64,000 nucleotides of DNA from an uncultured Ruminococcus sp. GTDB lineage: Bacteria > Bacillota > Clostridia > Oscillospirales > Acutalibacteraceae. This document shows, in pieces, positions 50,340-58,124 of the stretch. The stretch lies in assembly GCA_902765625.1 (NCBI GenBank), contig CACXAO010000001.1:48436-112435 (forward strand). Reading direction: 5' to 3'. Under the pieces are notes generated by a model, which worked only from the letters and a program-made list of their open reading frames with translations, searched no databases and was not told the DNA's origin. The number at the start of each line of letters is the position of its first letter. The first letter of the stretch is position 1. A program made the position numbers and the translations under genes.

Positions 50340-51121
50340 ACTTTTTCAATCACCATACAGGTAACGTTGTCCTCGCCGCCGTTTTCAAGCGCCTTGTCTG
50401 TGAGCTGAATAGTATAAGGCTGATCCGGTACCGAAAGGATCCTGCGGATTTCCTCGTCGCTGCACATATCATACAGGCCGTCGCTGCAAATCAGCAGCTT
50501 ATCGCCCTCGTCGAGGGTCAGCTCGCCGTAGGATTCCGCGAAGAACTCGGGCGACTCCTCGTCCATTCCCAGAAAACGGGTGAGAATATGGCTTTCGGAG
50601 CTTTCTTCCGCTTCCTCAAGCGTAAAAATATTCGCCTCATATTTCTTTTGGGCAAGGGTGTGATCCCTCGAAACGCGCGTCAGTCTGCCGCCGCGGTACA
50701 GATAAATCCTCGAATCGCCCATTGTGAACAGCTCCGCCGTGCCGTCGTTCAGGTAAGCCATCGCAAATGTGCTGCCGCCGCGGTTGAGCTTGTTCATATC
50801 GAGAAACTGCCTGATCTGACCGGTGGCGCTTTGAACATATTTCTGAATTACTTCGGAGGCGGGCTGCTTTTCGCTCGAAAGATAGTCGTATAGCTTCGCC
50901 GCGACGAGAGCCGAGATCTGCGACGCTTCTCTGCCGCCTTTTTCGCCGCCCATCCCGTCAAAAACCGCGCACAGAAGAGGCTCGGACGTACAATTTGCCC
51001 TTAGATGCTGAGTCTTGTCACCGGATTCTCTGACGATGTTTTTGATTGTAAAATTGTCCTCGTTTACGGCTCTTAATTTGCCTTTGTCGGTAGAAATTAA
51101 TACCTTGTAGTTAATACACAT
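50336..51121 (-). CDS. PP2C-type Ser/Thr phosphatase (Stp/PrpC-like)
   Basis: A 261-residue cytosolic phosphatase of the compact type that pairs with PASTA kinases. Motifs are RAVNEDNF, AVFDGMGGEKGG, TMGDSRIYLYRGG, LLICSDGLYDMC and GGEDNVTCMVIE, so all metal-binding Asp residues are present. It has no zinc ribbon or membrane anchor, unlike the other two PP2Cs of the cluster. Its stop codon is provided by the terminal repeat of the MITE-like element, so its C terminus (VIEKV) may have been trimmed or altered. It has its own promoter at 51170-51198. Confidence 0.92.
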   Translation of the reverse strand: MCINYKVLISTDKGKLRAVNEDNFTIKNIVRESGDKTQHLRANCTSEPLLCAVFDGMGGEKGGREASQISALVAAKLYDYLSSEKQPASEVIQKYVQSATGQIRQFLDMNKLNRGGSTFAMAYLNDGTAELFTMGDSRIYLYRGGRLTRVSRDHTLAQKKYEANIFTLEEAEESSESHILTRFLGMDEESPEFFAESYGELTLDEGDKLLICSDGLYDMCSDEEIRRILSVPDQPYTIQLTDKALENGGEDNVTCMVIEKV

Positions 51122-51169
51122 AATATATACCCGGTTTGCTGCCGTTATTATTTCTGTAAATACGCTTCT

Positions 51170-51198
51170 ATTTTACCATGTTACTGATATCTTATCAA
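51170..51198 (-). promoter_or_regulatory. Promoter of the PP2C-PASTA kinase pair
   Basis: On the minus strand TTGATA, 17 bp, TAAAAT, about 50 bp before the PP2C start. Confidence 0.6.
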
Positions 51199-51267
51199 TA
51201 TTTGCGGAAGAATTTTCTTCGAAATCTTTATTATGGACGGCAGGTCGATTAATTTGATAAAAGATAC

Positions 51268-51330
51268 TTGACAATACCGCCGCGGCGGTGTAAAATAGTT
51301 TTATATCAAACAGTTTATTTTGAAACTGTT
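51268..51330 (+). promoter_or_regulatory. Promoter and operators of the MarR-ABC exporter operon
   Basis: TTGACA, 17 bp, TAAAAT (51268-51296). A 14-bp perfect palindrome, ACCGCCGCGGCGGT, fills the spacer (51276-51289). Just downstream is AACAGTTT, 6 bp, AAACTGTT (51309-51330), a dyad of the size MarR proteins bind. Both are well placed for repression. Confidence 0.7.
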
Positions 51331-51356
51331 GAAATCTGAACTAACGGGGTGATTGC

Positions 51357-51824
51357 TTGACTGAGAAAACCAAAATCGGCGCTATCGGGCGTGAGATCAA
51401 GGCGATCGATCATCTGATGCAGCGCGAGATCCAAAAAACCGCGTCCGGACTCGGGGTAGACAGGGTCACGGTCATGCACGGCTGGATAATCGGCTATCTT
51501 GCGAATGCCGGCGGCGACGTGTATCAGAAGGACATCGAATCTCACTTTGCGATTTCGCGTTCCACAGTGACCAATATCGTCAAATGTATGGAGAAAAAGG
51601 GATATATTATCCGTGAGTCGGTCGATTCCGACGCGCGGCTCAAAAAGCTGATTCTGACCGAACGCGGCAGAGAGGTCGGCGAAACAATGCGCTCTGCCGT
51701 AATAGAAACAGAAAAACGGTTCGACGGAATGCTTTCCGAGGAAGAAAGCGAGCAGTTCCTCGCGCTTATCAGCAAGCTCAGACTCGGACTTGAAAATTAC
51801 TCGACGAAAGGAGAAAACGTATGA
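51357..51824 (+). CDS. MarR family transcriptional regulator
   Basis: A 155-residue DNA-binding protein with a winged helix (QKDIESHFAISRSTVTNIVKCM, then RESVDSDARLKKLILTERG). The N and C termini are helical, as in MarR dimers. The start is TTG at 51357 after GGGGTGAT. The downstream ABC gene overlaps its stop by 4 bp. As in many MarR-exporter operons, it probably represses its own operon until a toxic ligand binds; two dyads in the promoter support this. Confidence 0.88.
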   Translation: MTEKTKIGAIGREIKAIDHLMQREIQKTASGLGVDRVTVMHGWIIGYLANAGGDVYQKDIESHFAISRSTVTNIVKCMEKKGYIIRESVDSDARLKKLILTERGREVGETMRSAVIETEKRFDGMLSEEESEQFLALISKLRLGLENYSTKGENV

Positions 51825-53569
51825 TTAAAACCTTAGCGGTACATATCAAGGGTTATGTGCGCGAATCGGTGCTGACGCCGCTGCTGATGATTCTTGAGGT
51901 CATTATGGAAACCGTCATTCCGTGGCTTATGGCGACGATGATCGACGACGGAATCAACAAAGGAAATATGCAGCACATTGTGATAACGGGTCTGTGGATG
52001 CTTCTGTGCGCGCTGATCGCGCTGTTTGCCGGCGCAATGGGAGCTGTTTACGGAGCAAAGGCTTCTGCGGGCTTCGCGAAAAACCTCCGTCTCGGAATGT
52101 TTGAGAACATCCAGAGCTTTTCGTTCGCGAATATCGACAAGTACTCCACGGCGGGTCTTGTGACAAGAATGACAACCGACGTCACCAACGTTCAGAACGC
52201 GTATATGATGCTGCTGCGCATCTGCTTCCGCGCGCCGTTTAACCTGATCGCGGCTATGACAATGACGTTTATCATCAACGCAAGGCTAGCGAGCGTATAT
52301 CTGATCGCGGTCGCGTTCCTGTCGATCGTGATGGCGTTTGTTATTTCGCGCACGCATAAGTATTTCACGCAGGTTTTCGAGCGTTACGACGACCTCAATG
52401 CGAGCGTTCAGGAGAACGTCTCGTCAATACGCGTTGTAAAGGCGTTTGTCCGCGAAAAGCACGAGGTAACAAAGTTCCGGAAGGCTGCAACCAACCTCTA
52501 CAGGCTGTTTGTCAAGGCTGAAAAGCTGATGGTTTCGGTAACTCCGCTGATGACCCTGACCGTTTACGGTTCGGTGATCGCAATAAGCTGGTTCGGCGCG
52601 AACATGATCGTCGGCGGCGAGCTTACAACAGGCGAGCTTACCACCATGCTTACCTACTGCATGCAGATCCTCATGAGCCTGATGATGGTCGGCTTCATCT
52701 TCGTAATGCTCACAATGAGTATGGCGAGCGCGCAGCGAATCGCGGGCGTGCTTGACGAGAAGTCCACGCTCACAAATCCGGAAAAGCCCGATTTCAACGT
52801 GCCCGACGGCAGTATTGATTTTGAAAACGTTTCGTTCAGCTACAGCGAAAAGAGCGAACGTCCGGTGCTCAGCGACGTCAACCTCCACATCAGATCAGGA
52901 GAGACGATCGGAATCTGCGGCGGCACCGGCAGCTCAAAAACCAGCCTTGTCAACCTTATCGGCAGACTGTACGACGTAAGCGGGGGAAGCGTAAAGGTCG
53001 GCGGCAAGGATGTACGTTCCTACGACCTCGAAACTCTGCGCAACGAGGTTTCGGTCGTGCTTCAGAAGAACGTTCTGTTCAGCGGCACGATTTTCGACAA
53101 CCTCCGCTGGGGCAACGAGAACGCCACCGACGAGGAGTGTATAGCCGCCTGCAAGCTTGCCTGCGCGGACGAATTTATCAGCGCCTTTCCGGACGGCTAC
53201 AATACAAAAATCGAGCAGGGAGGAACGAACGTCTCCGGCGGACAGAAGCAGCGTATCTGCATTGCGAGAGCGCTTCTTAAAAAGCCGAAAATCCTCATTC
53301 TCGACGACTCGACCTCTGCGGTAGATACCGCGACAGACGCAAAAATCTGCCGCGCCTTCGCGGAGGAGATACCGAATACAACAAAGCTCATCATCTCGCA
53401 GCGTATCTCAAGCGTGATCCATGCAGACCGCATTATCGTCATGGAGCACGGCAAAATCAACGCCGTCGGTTCTCACGACGAGCTGATGGAGAGCTGCCCG
53501 ATTTACCGCGAAACCTATATCGCCCAGACCGAGGGCAGCGGCGACTTTGACAAGAAGGGAGGAAAATGA
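51821..53569 (+). CDS. ABC exporter half-transporter (multidrug type), subunit 1
   Basis: A 582-residue protein with six membrane segments (to about residue 310) and an ATPase domain. Walker A reads GGTGSSKTSL, with Ser where Gly is usual before Lys-Thr; the signature is NVSGGQKQR, and Walker B is ILILDDSTSAVD, with Asp instead of the catalytic Glu. This site is therefore probably the degenerate one of a heterodimer with the next gene. Heterodimeric ABC exporters such as BmrCD have one such site. It is translationally coupled to the MarR gene. Confidence 0.9.
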   Translation: MIKTLAVHIKGYVRESVLTPLLMILEVIMETVIPWLMATMIDDGINKGNMQHIVITGLWMLLCALIALFAGAMGAVYGAKASAGFAKNLRLGMFENIQSFSFANIDKYSTAGLVTRMTTDVTNVQNAYMMLLRICFRAPFNLIAAMTMTFIINARLASVYLIAVAFLSIVMAFVISRTHKYFTQVFERYDDLNASVQENVSSIRVVKAFVREKHEVTKFRKAATNLYRLFVKAEKLMVSVTPLMTLTVYGSVIAISWFGANMIVGGELTTGELTTMLTYCMQILMSLMMVGFIFVMLTMSMASAQRIAGVLDEKSTLTNPEKPDFNVPDGSIDFENVSFSYSEKSERPVLSDVNLHIRSGETIGICGGTGSSKTSLVNLIGRLYDVSGGSVKVGGKDVRSYDLETLRNEVSVVLQKNVLFSGTIFDNLRWGNENATDEECIAACKLACADEFISAFPDGYNTKIEQGGTNVSGGQKQRICIARALLKKPKILILDDSTSAVDTATDAKICRAFAEEIPNTTKLIISQRISSVIHADRIIVMEHGKINAVGSHDELMESCPIYRETYIAQTEGSGDFDKKGGK

Positions 53570-53570
53570 T

Positions 53571-55484
53571 ATGGCAGGACCAATGGGACACGGAAGAAGA
53601 GGAAATACAACTCCCAGACCGAAGGTCAAAGACCCCAAAAAGACGTTCAAGCGACTGCTCGGTCTTATTCTCAAAAATTACAAGGTTCACCTGATAATCG
53701 TATTTATCAGTATCATTATCAGCGTTTTCTCGAGCGTTCAGGGTACTCTGTTCATCCGCAACCTGATTGACGACTACATCGTTCCGATGCTTTCTCAGCC
53801 TACGCCCGATTTCACTCCGCTCATTCTTGCTATCCTGCGCGTCGCGGCGTTCTACCTTGTCGGCGCGATCGCCACCTACGCCTATTCGAGAATTATGATT
53901 TACGTAACGCAGGGTACAATGCGCGATTTGCGCTGCGACATCTTCAATCACATGGAGAGCCTGCCTATCAAGTATTTCGACACCCACTCGCACGGCGATA
54001 TCATGAGCGTCTACACCAACGACGTCGACACCCTCCGCCAGATGATTAGCCAGAGTATGCCGCAGGTATTCTCAAGCGCCATCACTATCGTGTCGGTGCT
54101 TGTCAGTATGTTCGTGATAAGCGTACCGCTGACCCTTGTCACCCTCTCAATGATCTTTGTTGTGATGATGATAACGAAGAAAATCGGCGGCAAAAGCAGC
54201 AATTACTTCCTTGCACAGCAGGTTGACCTCGGCAAGGAGAACGGCTTCATCGAGGAAATGATGCAGGGTCAGAAGGTCGTAAAGGTTTTCAATCACGAGA
54301 AAAAGAGCGTGGAGGAATTCACGCGCCTCAACGACACCCTTTTCCACAGCTCCTACAACGCCAATATGTTCGCCAATATCCTCATGCCGATAAACGCCCA
54401 GATGGGCAACGTCAGCTATGTTCTCTGCGCAATAACAGGCGGCGTTCTGGCTACTGCAGTCAGCGGTTTTCTCGGTATTTCACTCGGCAGCCTTGTCAGC
54501 TTTCTCTCGTTCAACAAGAGCTTCAGCCAGCCGATCACTCAGGTGAGCCAGCAGTTCAACAGCATTATCATGGCGCTTGCCGGCGCTGAGCGTATTTTCG
54601 AGCTGCTCGACGAGCCGTCCGAGGAGGACAACGGCTACGTAACCCTCGTCAACGCAAAGAAGGTTGACGGCAAGCTCACCGAAACAGAGGAACGCACCGG
54701 CTTGTGGGCATGGAAGCACACTCATCAGGCGACAGGCGACGTCGACTATATTCCGCTTCAGGGCGCGCTTGTTATGGACGACGTGGATTTCGGCTACACA
54801 GACGAAAAAATCGTGCTGCACAACATCGATATCAACGCCAAACCCGGACAGAAGATCGCGTTCGTCGGCTCGACCGGAGCAGGCAAAACCACGATCACCA
54901 ACCTCATCAACCGATTTTACGACATTCAGGACGGCAAGATCCGCTACGACGGAATCAATATCAATAAAATCCGCAAGTCCGACCTGCGCCGTTCTCTCGG
55001 CATCGTGCTGCAGGAGACGAACCTGTTCAGCGACACGATCATGGAGAACATCCGCTACGGCAGACTCGACGCCACCGACGAGGAGGTCATCGCCGCTGCA
55101 AAACTCGCCAACGCCGACGACTTTATCCGTCAGCTTCCCGACGGCTACAACACCGTTATCAAGGCTGACGGCGGCAATCTCAGTCAGGGTCAGCGCCAGA
55201 TGCTCGCGATTGCGCGCGCCGCTGTTGCCGATCCGCCTGCGCTTATTCTTGACGAGGCGACAAGCTCCATCGATACCCGCACCGAGAGAATGGTTCAGGA
55301 GAGTATGGATAAGCTGATGAAGGGCCGCACCACATTTGTTATCGCGCACCGCCTGTCTACCGTTAAAAACTCAGACTGCATCATCGTCCTTGAGCAGGGC
55401 AGAATCATCGAGCGCGGCACGCACGATGAGCTGCTTGAGCAAAAGGGCAAGTACTACAGCCTCTACACCGGCAAGGCTTCATAA
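53571..55484 (+). CDS. ABC exporter half-transporter (multidrug type), subunit 2
   Basis: A 637-residue partner of the previous protein. An N-terminal Gly/Arg-rich segment precedes six membrane segments, and an insert lies before the ATPase domain. Walker A is GSTGAGKTTI, the signature is NLSQGQRQM (Gln rather than Gly in second place) and Walker B is LILDEATSSID with the catalytic Glu. The pair has the asymmetry of heterodimeric exporters. GGGAGG at 53559-53564 decides ATG 53571 over a TTG at 53547. Confidence 0.9.
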   Translation: MAGPMGHGRRGNTTPRPKVKDPKKTFKRLLGLILKNYKVHLIIVFISIIISVFSSVQGTLFIRNLIDDYIVPMLSQPTPDFTPLILAILRVAAFYLVGAIATYAYSRIMIYVTQGTMRDLRCDIFNHMESLPIKYFDTHSHGDIMSVYTNDVDTLRQMISQSMPQVFSSAITIVSVLVSMFVISVPLTLVTLSMIFVVMMITKKIGGKSSNYFLAQQVDLGKENGFIEEMMQGQKVVKVFNHEKKSVEEFTRLNDTLFHSSYNANMFANILMPINAQMGNVSYVLCAITGGVLATAVSGFLGISLGSLVSFLSFNKSFSQPITQVSQQFNSIIMALAGAERIFELLDEPSEEDNGYVTLVNAKKVDGKLTETEERTGLWAWKHTHQATGDVDYIPLQGALVMDDVDFGYTDEKIVLHNIDINAKPGQKIAFVGSTGAGKTTITNLINRFYDIQDGKIRYDGININKIRKSDLRRSLGIVLQETNLFSDTIMENIRYGRLDATDEEVIAAAKLANADDFIRQLPDGYNTVIKADGGNLSQGQRQMLAIARAAVADPPALILDEATSSIDTRTERMVQESMDKLMKGRTTFVIAHRLSTVKNSDCIIVLEQGRIIERGTHDELLEQKGKYYSLYTGKAS

Positions 55485-55514
55485 TAATTTTACCGCTTCC
55501 GTCTGTATTGCGTA

Positions 55515-55543
55515 TTGAATAACGCCACAATATGTTGTATAAT
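55515..55543 (+). promoter_or_regulatory. Promoter of the MBL-fold/DUF3006 pair
   Basis: TTGAAT, 17 bp, TATAAT, 18 bp before the ATG at 55562. Confidence 0.65.
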
Positions 55544-55561
55544 ACAGATGGAGGTGGGCAT

Positions 55562-56452
55562 ATGAAACACAAAAGCTTGTTATCGGCGGTTTTGGCGGCA
55601 ATCATGCTGCTCGTCACGTTCTGCTCATGCGATATCGCCGATTTTTTCGAAGAAACCACGTCGGATTTTACTCCCGACATGTATGTCCACTTTCTGGACG
55701 TGGGTCAGGGCGATTCGATTTTTATTGAGCTGCCAACCGGCAAAACCATGCTGATCGACGCCGGCGAAAACTACCACGGCGAAGCTATCATCTCGTATAT
55801 CTCCGACCGGGGCTATGATAAGATCGACTATCTTGTCGGCACACATCCTCATTCCGACCATATCGGTTCAATGGCGTACATAGTCCGGAATTTCAAAATC
55901 GGTTCGGTGTATCTGCCCAAGGTGACTTCAAATACAGTGATGTACGAAAAGCTGCTTGAGGCTGTTGAGAAAAAGAACCGCAAGGTGAAAAACGGCAGGG
56001 CGGGAATAACCATAGCCAAGGATGAAGAAAAAGACTTTTCCGCAAAGATCATCGCGCCCGTCGAGATCAACGAGAAAAATCTCAACAACAGCTCCGTTAT
56101 GATAATCATTGATTACAAGGAATCGACGTTCCTGTTTACGGGCGACGCCGAAAAAGAGGAGCTGAAAACGGTCAAGGCGGATGTTACAGCCGATGTGCTC
56201 AAGGTGGGGCACCACGGCAGCCGAAACGCCAACCCGGAGTTTTTTCTCAAAAAGGTCAGTCCGCAAATCGCCGTAATTTCCTGCGGAGTCGATAACGACT
56301 ACGGTCATCCGCACAAGGAAACGCTGAAATATCTCGAAAAGCTGAACTGCGAGGTTTACCGCACCGACAAGGACGGTACCGTTACGGTATACACCGACGG
56401 AGAAAAGCTAGGCGTGGATACCGGCGGACAGGTAATGGAAAGGGCGAAGTGA
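55562..56452 (+). CDS. Secreted ComEC-like metallo-beta-lactamase-fold protein
   Basis: A 296-residue protein with a signal peptide (residues 1-22, ending near VTFCSC, possibly a lipobox). The MBL-fold motifs are VHFLDVGQGDSIFI, LIDAGEN, the metal motif THPHSDHIG, FTGDAEKEEL and VGHHGSRNA. This is the beta-lactamase-like domain found at the C terminus of ComEC, here as a separate exported protein. Such proteins are thought to be nucleases or phosphodiesterases at the cell surface. The downstream DUF3006 gene overlaps its stop. GGAGG supports ATG 55562. Confidence 0.88.
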   Translation: MKHKSLLSAVLAAIMLLVTFCSCDIADFFEETTSDFTPDMYVHFLDVGQGDSIFIELPTGKTMLIDAGENYHGEAIISYISDRGYDKIDYLVGTHPHSDHIGSMAYIVRNFKIGSVYLPKVTSNTVMYEKLLEAVEKKNRKVKNGRAGITIAKDEEKDFSAKIIAPVEINEKNLNNSSVMIIIDYKESTFLFTGDAEKEELKTVKADVTADVLKVGHHGSRNANPEFFLKKVSPQIAVISCGVDNDYGHPHKETLKYLEKLNCEVYRTDKDGTVTVYTDGEKLGVDTGGQVMERAK

Positions 56453-56673
56453 TGAAGAAGTTTACTGTAGACCGCATCGAGGGCGATATCGCCGTACTTG
56501 AATGCGAAAACGGCAGCTTTGTCAATATGGAGCTTAGTTCGCTTCCAAAGAATATCAGCGAAGGCGACATAATACGCTTTGCCGCGAACAGCTGTTTTCT
56601 CAGCGACGAGGAAACGTCGCGCCGGCGCCAAAAAATGAAAAAGCTGATGGACAAGCTGTTTACAGAGGAATAA
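56452..56673 (+). CDS. DUF3006 family small protein
   Basis: A 73-residue cytosolic protein (FTVDRIEGDIAVLECENG, then LPKNISEGDIIRF). DUF3006 proteins often sit next to ComEC-like MBL-fold genes, as here. Their role is unknown. The ATG at 56452 overlaps the TGA of the previous gene. Confidence 0.85.
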   Translation: MKKFTVDRIEGDIAVLECENGSFVNMELSSLPKNISEGDIIRFAANSCFLSDEETSRRRQKMKKLMDKLFTEE

Positions 56674-56680
56674 TAAAGAT

Positions 56681-56720
56681 TAAAAAATCGCTCCCTCATC
56701 CGGGAGCGATAAATTTATTT
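56681..56720. terminator. Bidirectional terminator
   Basis: ATCGCTCCC, 6-base loop, GGGAGCGAT, with AAATTTATTT on the plus side and TTTTTT on the minus side. The comF stop lies in the stem. Confidence 0.85.
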
Positions 56721-57373
56721 ACGGAAGCCACGCATACAACGGCGCAGCAAATCTCAGCGCATTTTCCTTTCATCAAAATACGCGAGCATTCGCCGAGGGT
56801 ATGTCCGGTGGTAATAACATCGTCGATCAGCAAAACGCGTTTGCCGCTCAAGTCGGTATTGCCGAGCAGTCTGTAAACGCCGCGCACGTTTTTTTCGCGT
56901 TCATCTTTGCTGGTTTCGTGCTGAGGCTGATTTTGTTTGAATTTTTCAAGTGTGCCGAGATAAGGAAGCTCCAGAAGCTCGGCGCATTCACGGGCAAGAA
57001 GCTCAGCTTGATTGTAGCCTCTGAGCTTTCTGTTGATCTTGTGCATAGGAACGCAGGTGACAAGGTCGAAGTGTAAATCACCGTATAATTCTTTAACGGC
57101 GCGGACGATCTGCATAGCCAAGGGTTTAGCCAAATCGGTGCGGTTTTTGAATTTGAGTTTGTGAATAGCCTTCGAGTAAGCGTCCTTATACGGAAGCGCC
57201 GCAGCGCAAATATAGCCGCCAGCCGCATAGGTTTTCCAGCAATATTCCGGGATTTGCTTCCTACACCTTTTGCAGGCGCACTCGCTGTCGTCAATAACCT
57301 TGTTGCAATAAGGGCACCGCGACGGAAAAAACGCCACTGCCCAGAAATGAAGAAATTTTTTTAAAGAAGTCAT
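56696..57373 (-). CDS. comF: ComF family protein (phosphoribosyltransferase fold)
   Basis: A 225-residue protein. The N-terminal four-cysteine ribbon is CPYCNKVI with CACKRCRKQI. The phosphoribosyltransferase domain has CVPMHKINRKLRGYNQAELLA and the PRPP-binding loop VLLIDDVITTGHTL. ComF assists DNA uptake in competence; other competence genes are absent here apart from the ComEC-like MBL protein nearby. It overlaps the XRE gene upstream by 4 bp, so the two are co-transcribed. Confidence 0.9.
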   Translation of the reverse strand: MTSLKKFLHFWAVAFFPSRCPYCNKVIDDSECACKRCRKQIPEYCWKTYAAGGYICAAALPYKDAYSKAIHKLKFKNRTDLAKPLAMQIVRAVKELYGDLHFDLVTCVPMHKINRKLRGYNQAELLARECAELLELPYLGTLEKFKQNQPQHETSKDEREKNVRGVYRLLGNTDLSGKRVLLIDDVITTGHTLGECSRILMKGKCAEICCAVVCVASVNKFIAPG

Positions 57374-57594
57374 GTCAGTAAATCGTCGTAGGAGACATCA
57401 AGTATTTCTTTCAGCATTTTCAGTTCGTCTGAATAAAGGTGCCTTTGACCGACCTCAAGCTTTGCAAGAGCCGACCTTGTAATATCGCAGCCGTTAATCT
57501 GCAGCTTTGCAGAGAGCTGTTCCTGAGTAAAATTTCTTTTTTCCCGGAGTCTGCGGATATTTTTGCCAACGGTTTTTTCATAATTACGATTCAT
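57370..57594 (-). CDS. Small XRE-family regulator
   Basis: A 74-residue Cro/XRE protein, almost entirely the helix-turn-helix domain (NIRRLREKRNFTQEQLSAKL, then DITRSALAKLEVGQRHL). The ATG at 57594 follows a GGCGGG site; a GTG at 57612 is an alternative. Its promoter is flanked by two copies of CTCAWWTAAGTGCA in opposite orientation, which I take as its own operators. It is coupled to comF by a 4-bp overlap. Confidence 0.8.
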   Translation of the reverse strand: MNRNYEKTVGKNIRRLREKRNFTQEQLSAKLQINGCDITRSALAKLEVGQRHLYSDELKMLKEILDVSYDDLLT

Positions 57595-57607
57595 ACCCAA
57601 CCCGCCT

Positions 57608-57683
57608 TGCACTTAAATGAGAACAAAAGCTATAATAATATTTTATCCTCATAATGCAAATCTGCTGCACTCAAATAAGTGCA
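57608..57683 (-). promoter_or_regulatory. Autoregulatory promoter region of the XRE-comF operon
   Basis: On the minus strand TTGCAT, 16 bp, TATTAT. CTCATTTAAGTGCA lies downstream (57608-57621, minus strand) and CTCAAATAAGTGCA upstream (57670-57683, plus strand). The upstream one is also a dyad, TGCACT-6-AGTGCA. Confidence 0.55.
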
Positions 57684-57726
57684 AAAAACATTATTTTGAA
57701 ATTACGAAAAAATTTCGAAAAAACTA

Positions 57727-57755
57727 TTGACAACTCAGCACCTCTGTGATATAAT
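57727..57755 (+). promoter_or_regulatory. Consensus promoter of the tRNA-Leu gene
   Basis: TTGACA, 17 bp, TATAAT, 38 bp before the mature tRNA 5' end. Confidence 0.85.
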
Positions 57756-57793
57756 ATCCCTTGTTGAGTTCACAAAGAACAAAAACAAAATAT

Positions 57794-57874
57794 GCGAGTG
57801 TGCTGGAATAGGCAGACAGGCACGTTTGAGGGGCGTGTGTCTTTGACGTACGGGTTCAAGTCCCGTCACTCGAT
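57794..57874 (+). tRNA. tRNA-Leu (anticodon GAG), 3' end replaced by an integrated element
   Basis: The cloverleaf is clear: acceptor GCGAGTG, anticodon arm CACGT-TTGAGGG-GCGTG with GAG at 34-36, a long variable arm as in class II tRNAs, and T arm ACGGG-TTCAAGT-CCCGT. The 3' acceptor strand reads CACTCG-A and then T. Base 72 is therefore A opposite G1, and base 73 is T instead of the A that leucyl-tRNA synthetase needs. The original end, CACTCGCACCA, is found at 63809-63819. The gene may be impaired. Confidence 0.85.
57851..57872 (+). repeat. attL: left direct repeat
   Basis: The sequence starts CGGGTTCAAGTCCCG and ends CACTCG, identical to 63793-63814. It covers the tRNA T loop, T stem 3' side and six acceptor bases. 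Confidence 0.88.
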
Positions 57875-57963
57875 TATAACGGCTTGGCTATGCGGTTTTT
57901 TCTATATTTTTTTGTTTACTTTTGTAAACTTAAATTTATAAAAATAAAATTAAATTTTTCAAA

Positions 57964-57986
57964 ATGCAACACGCCATGCAACACGC
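57964..57986 (+). repeat. Paired arm-type repeats near the left end
   Basis: Two direct copies of ATGCAACACG with a 12-bp period. The same pair recurs at 63724-63745 near the right end, in the same orientation. The second copy is also the left arm of a terminator hairpin. Confidence 0.6.
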
Positions 57987-58012
57987 TTTCTCCGGCGTGT
58001 TGCTTTTCTTTT
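57978..58012 (+). terminator. Terminator downstream of the tRNA, at the left end of the element
   Basis: GCAACACGC, loop, GCGTGTTGC, then TTTTCTTTT. It would stop read-through from the tRNA promoter into the element. Confidence 0.8.
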
Positions 58013-58023
58013 GTAAAAAAATA

Positions 58024-58075
58024 TTTATATAAATGTAAATAAATGCTTGACTTTTATATAAATGTGAGTTATAAT
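58024..58075 (+). promoter_or_regulatory. Promoter with 13-bp direct repeats
   Basis: TTGACT, 17 bp, TATAAT (58047-58075). TTTATATAAATGT occurs twice, at 58024-58036 and 58053-58065, 29 bp apart; the second copy lies in the spacer. A repressor site is plausible. Confidence 0.55.
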
Positions 58076-58124
58076 ATAGATACAGTAAAGGAGCGGTGAA
58101 GCTCCTATAGAAAGGGTTTTGAAA

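Noticed and set aside
50336-51121. PP2C as a pseudogene because of the element insertion
   Set aside because: All catalytic motifs are present and the last strand (VTCMVIEKV) is complete; only the final residues may differ.
57794-57874. An intact tRNA-Leu
   Set aside because: The body folds well, but base 72 does not pair and base 73 is T; the proper 3' end lies at attR.
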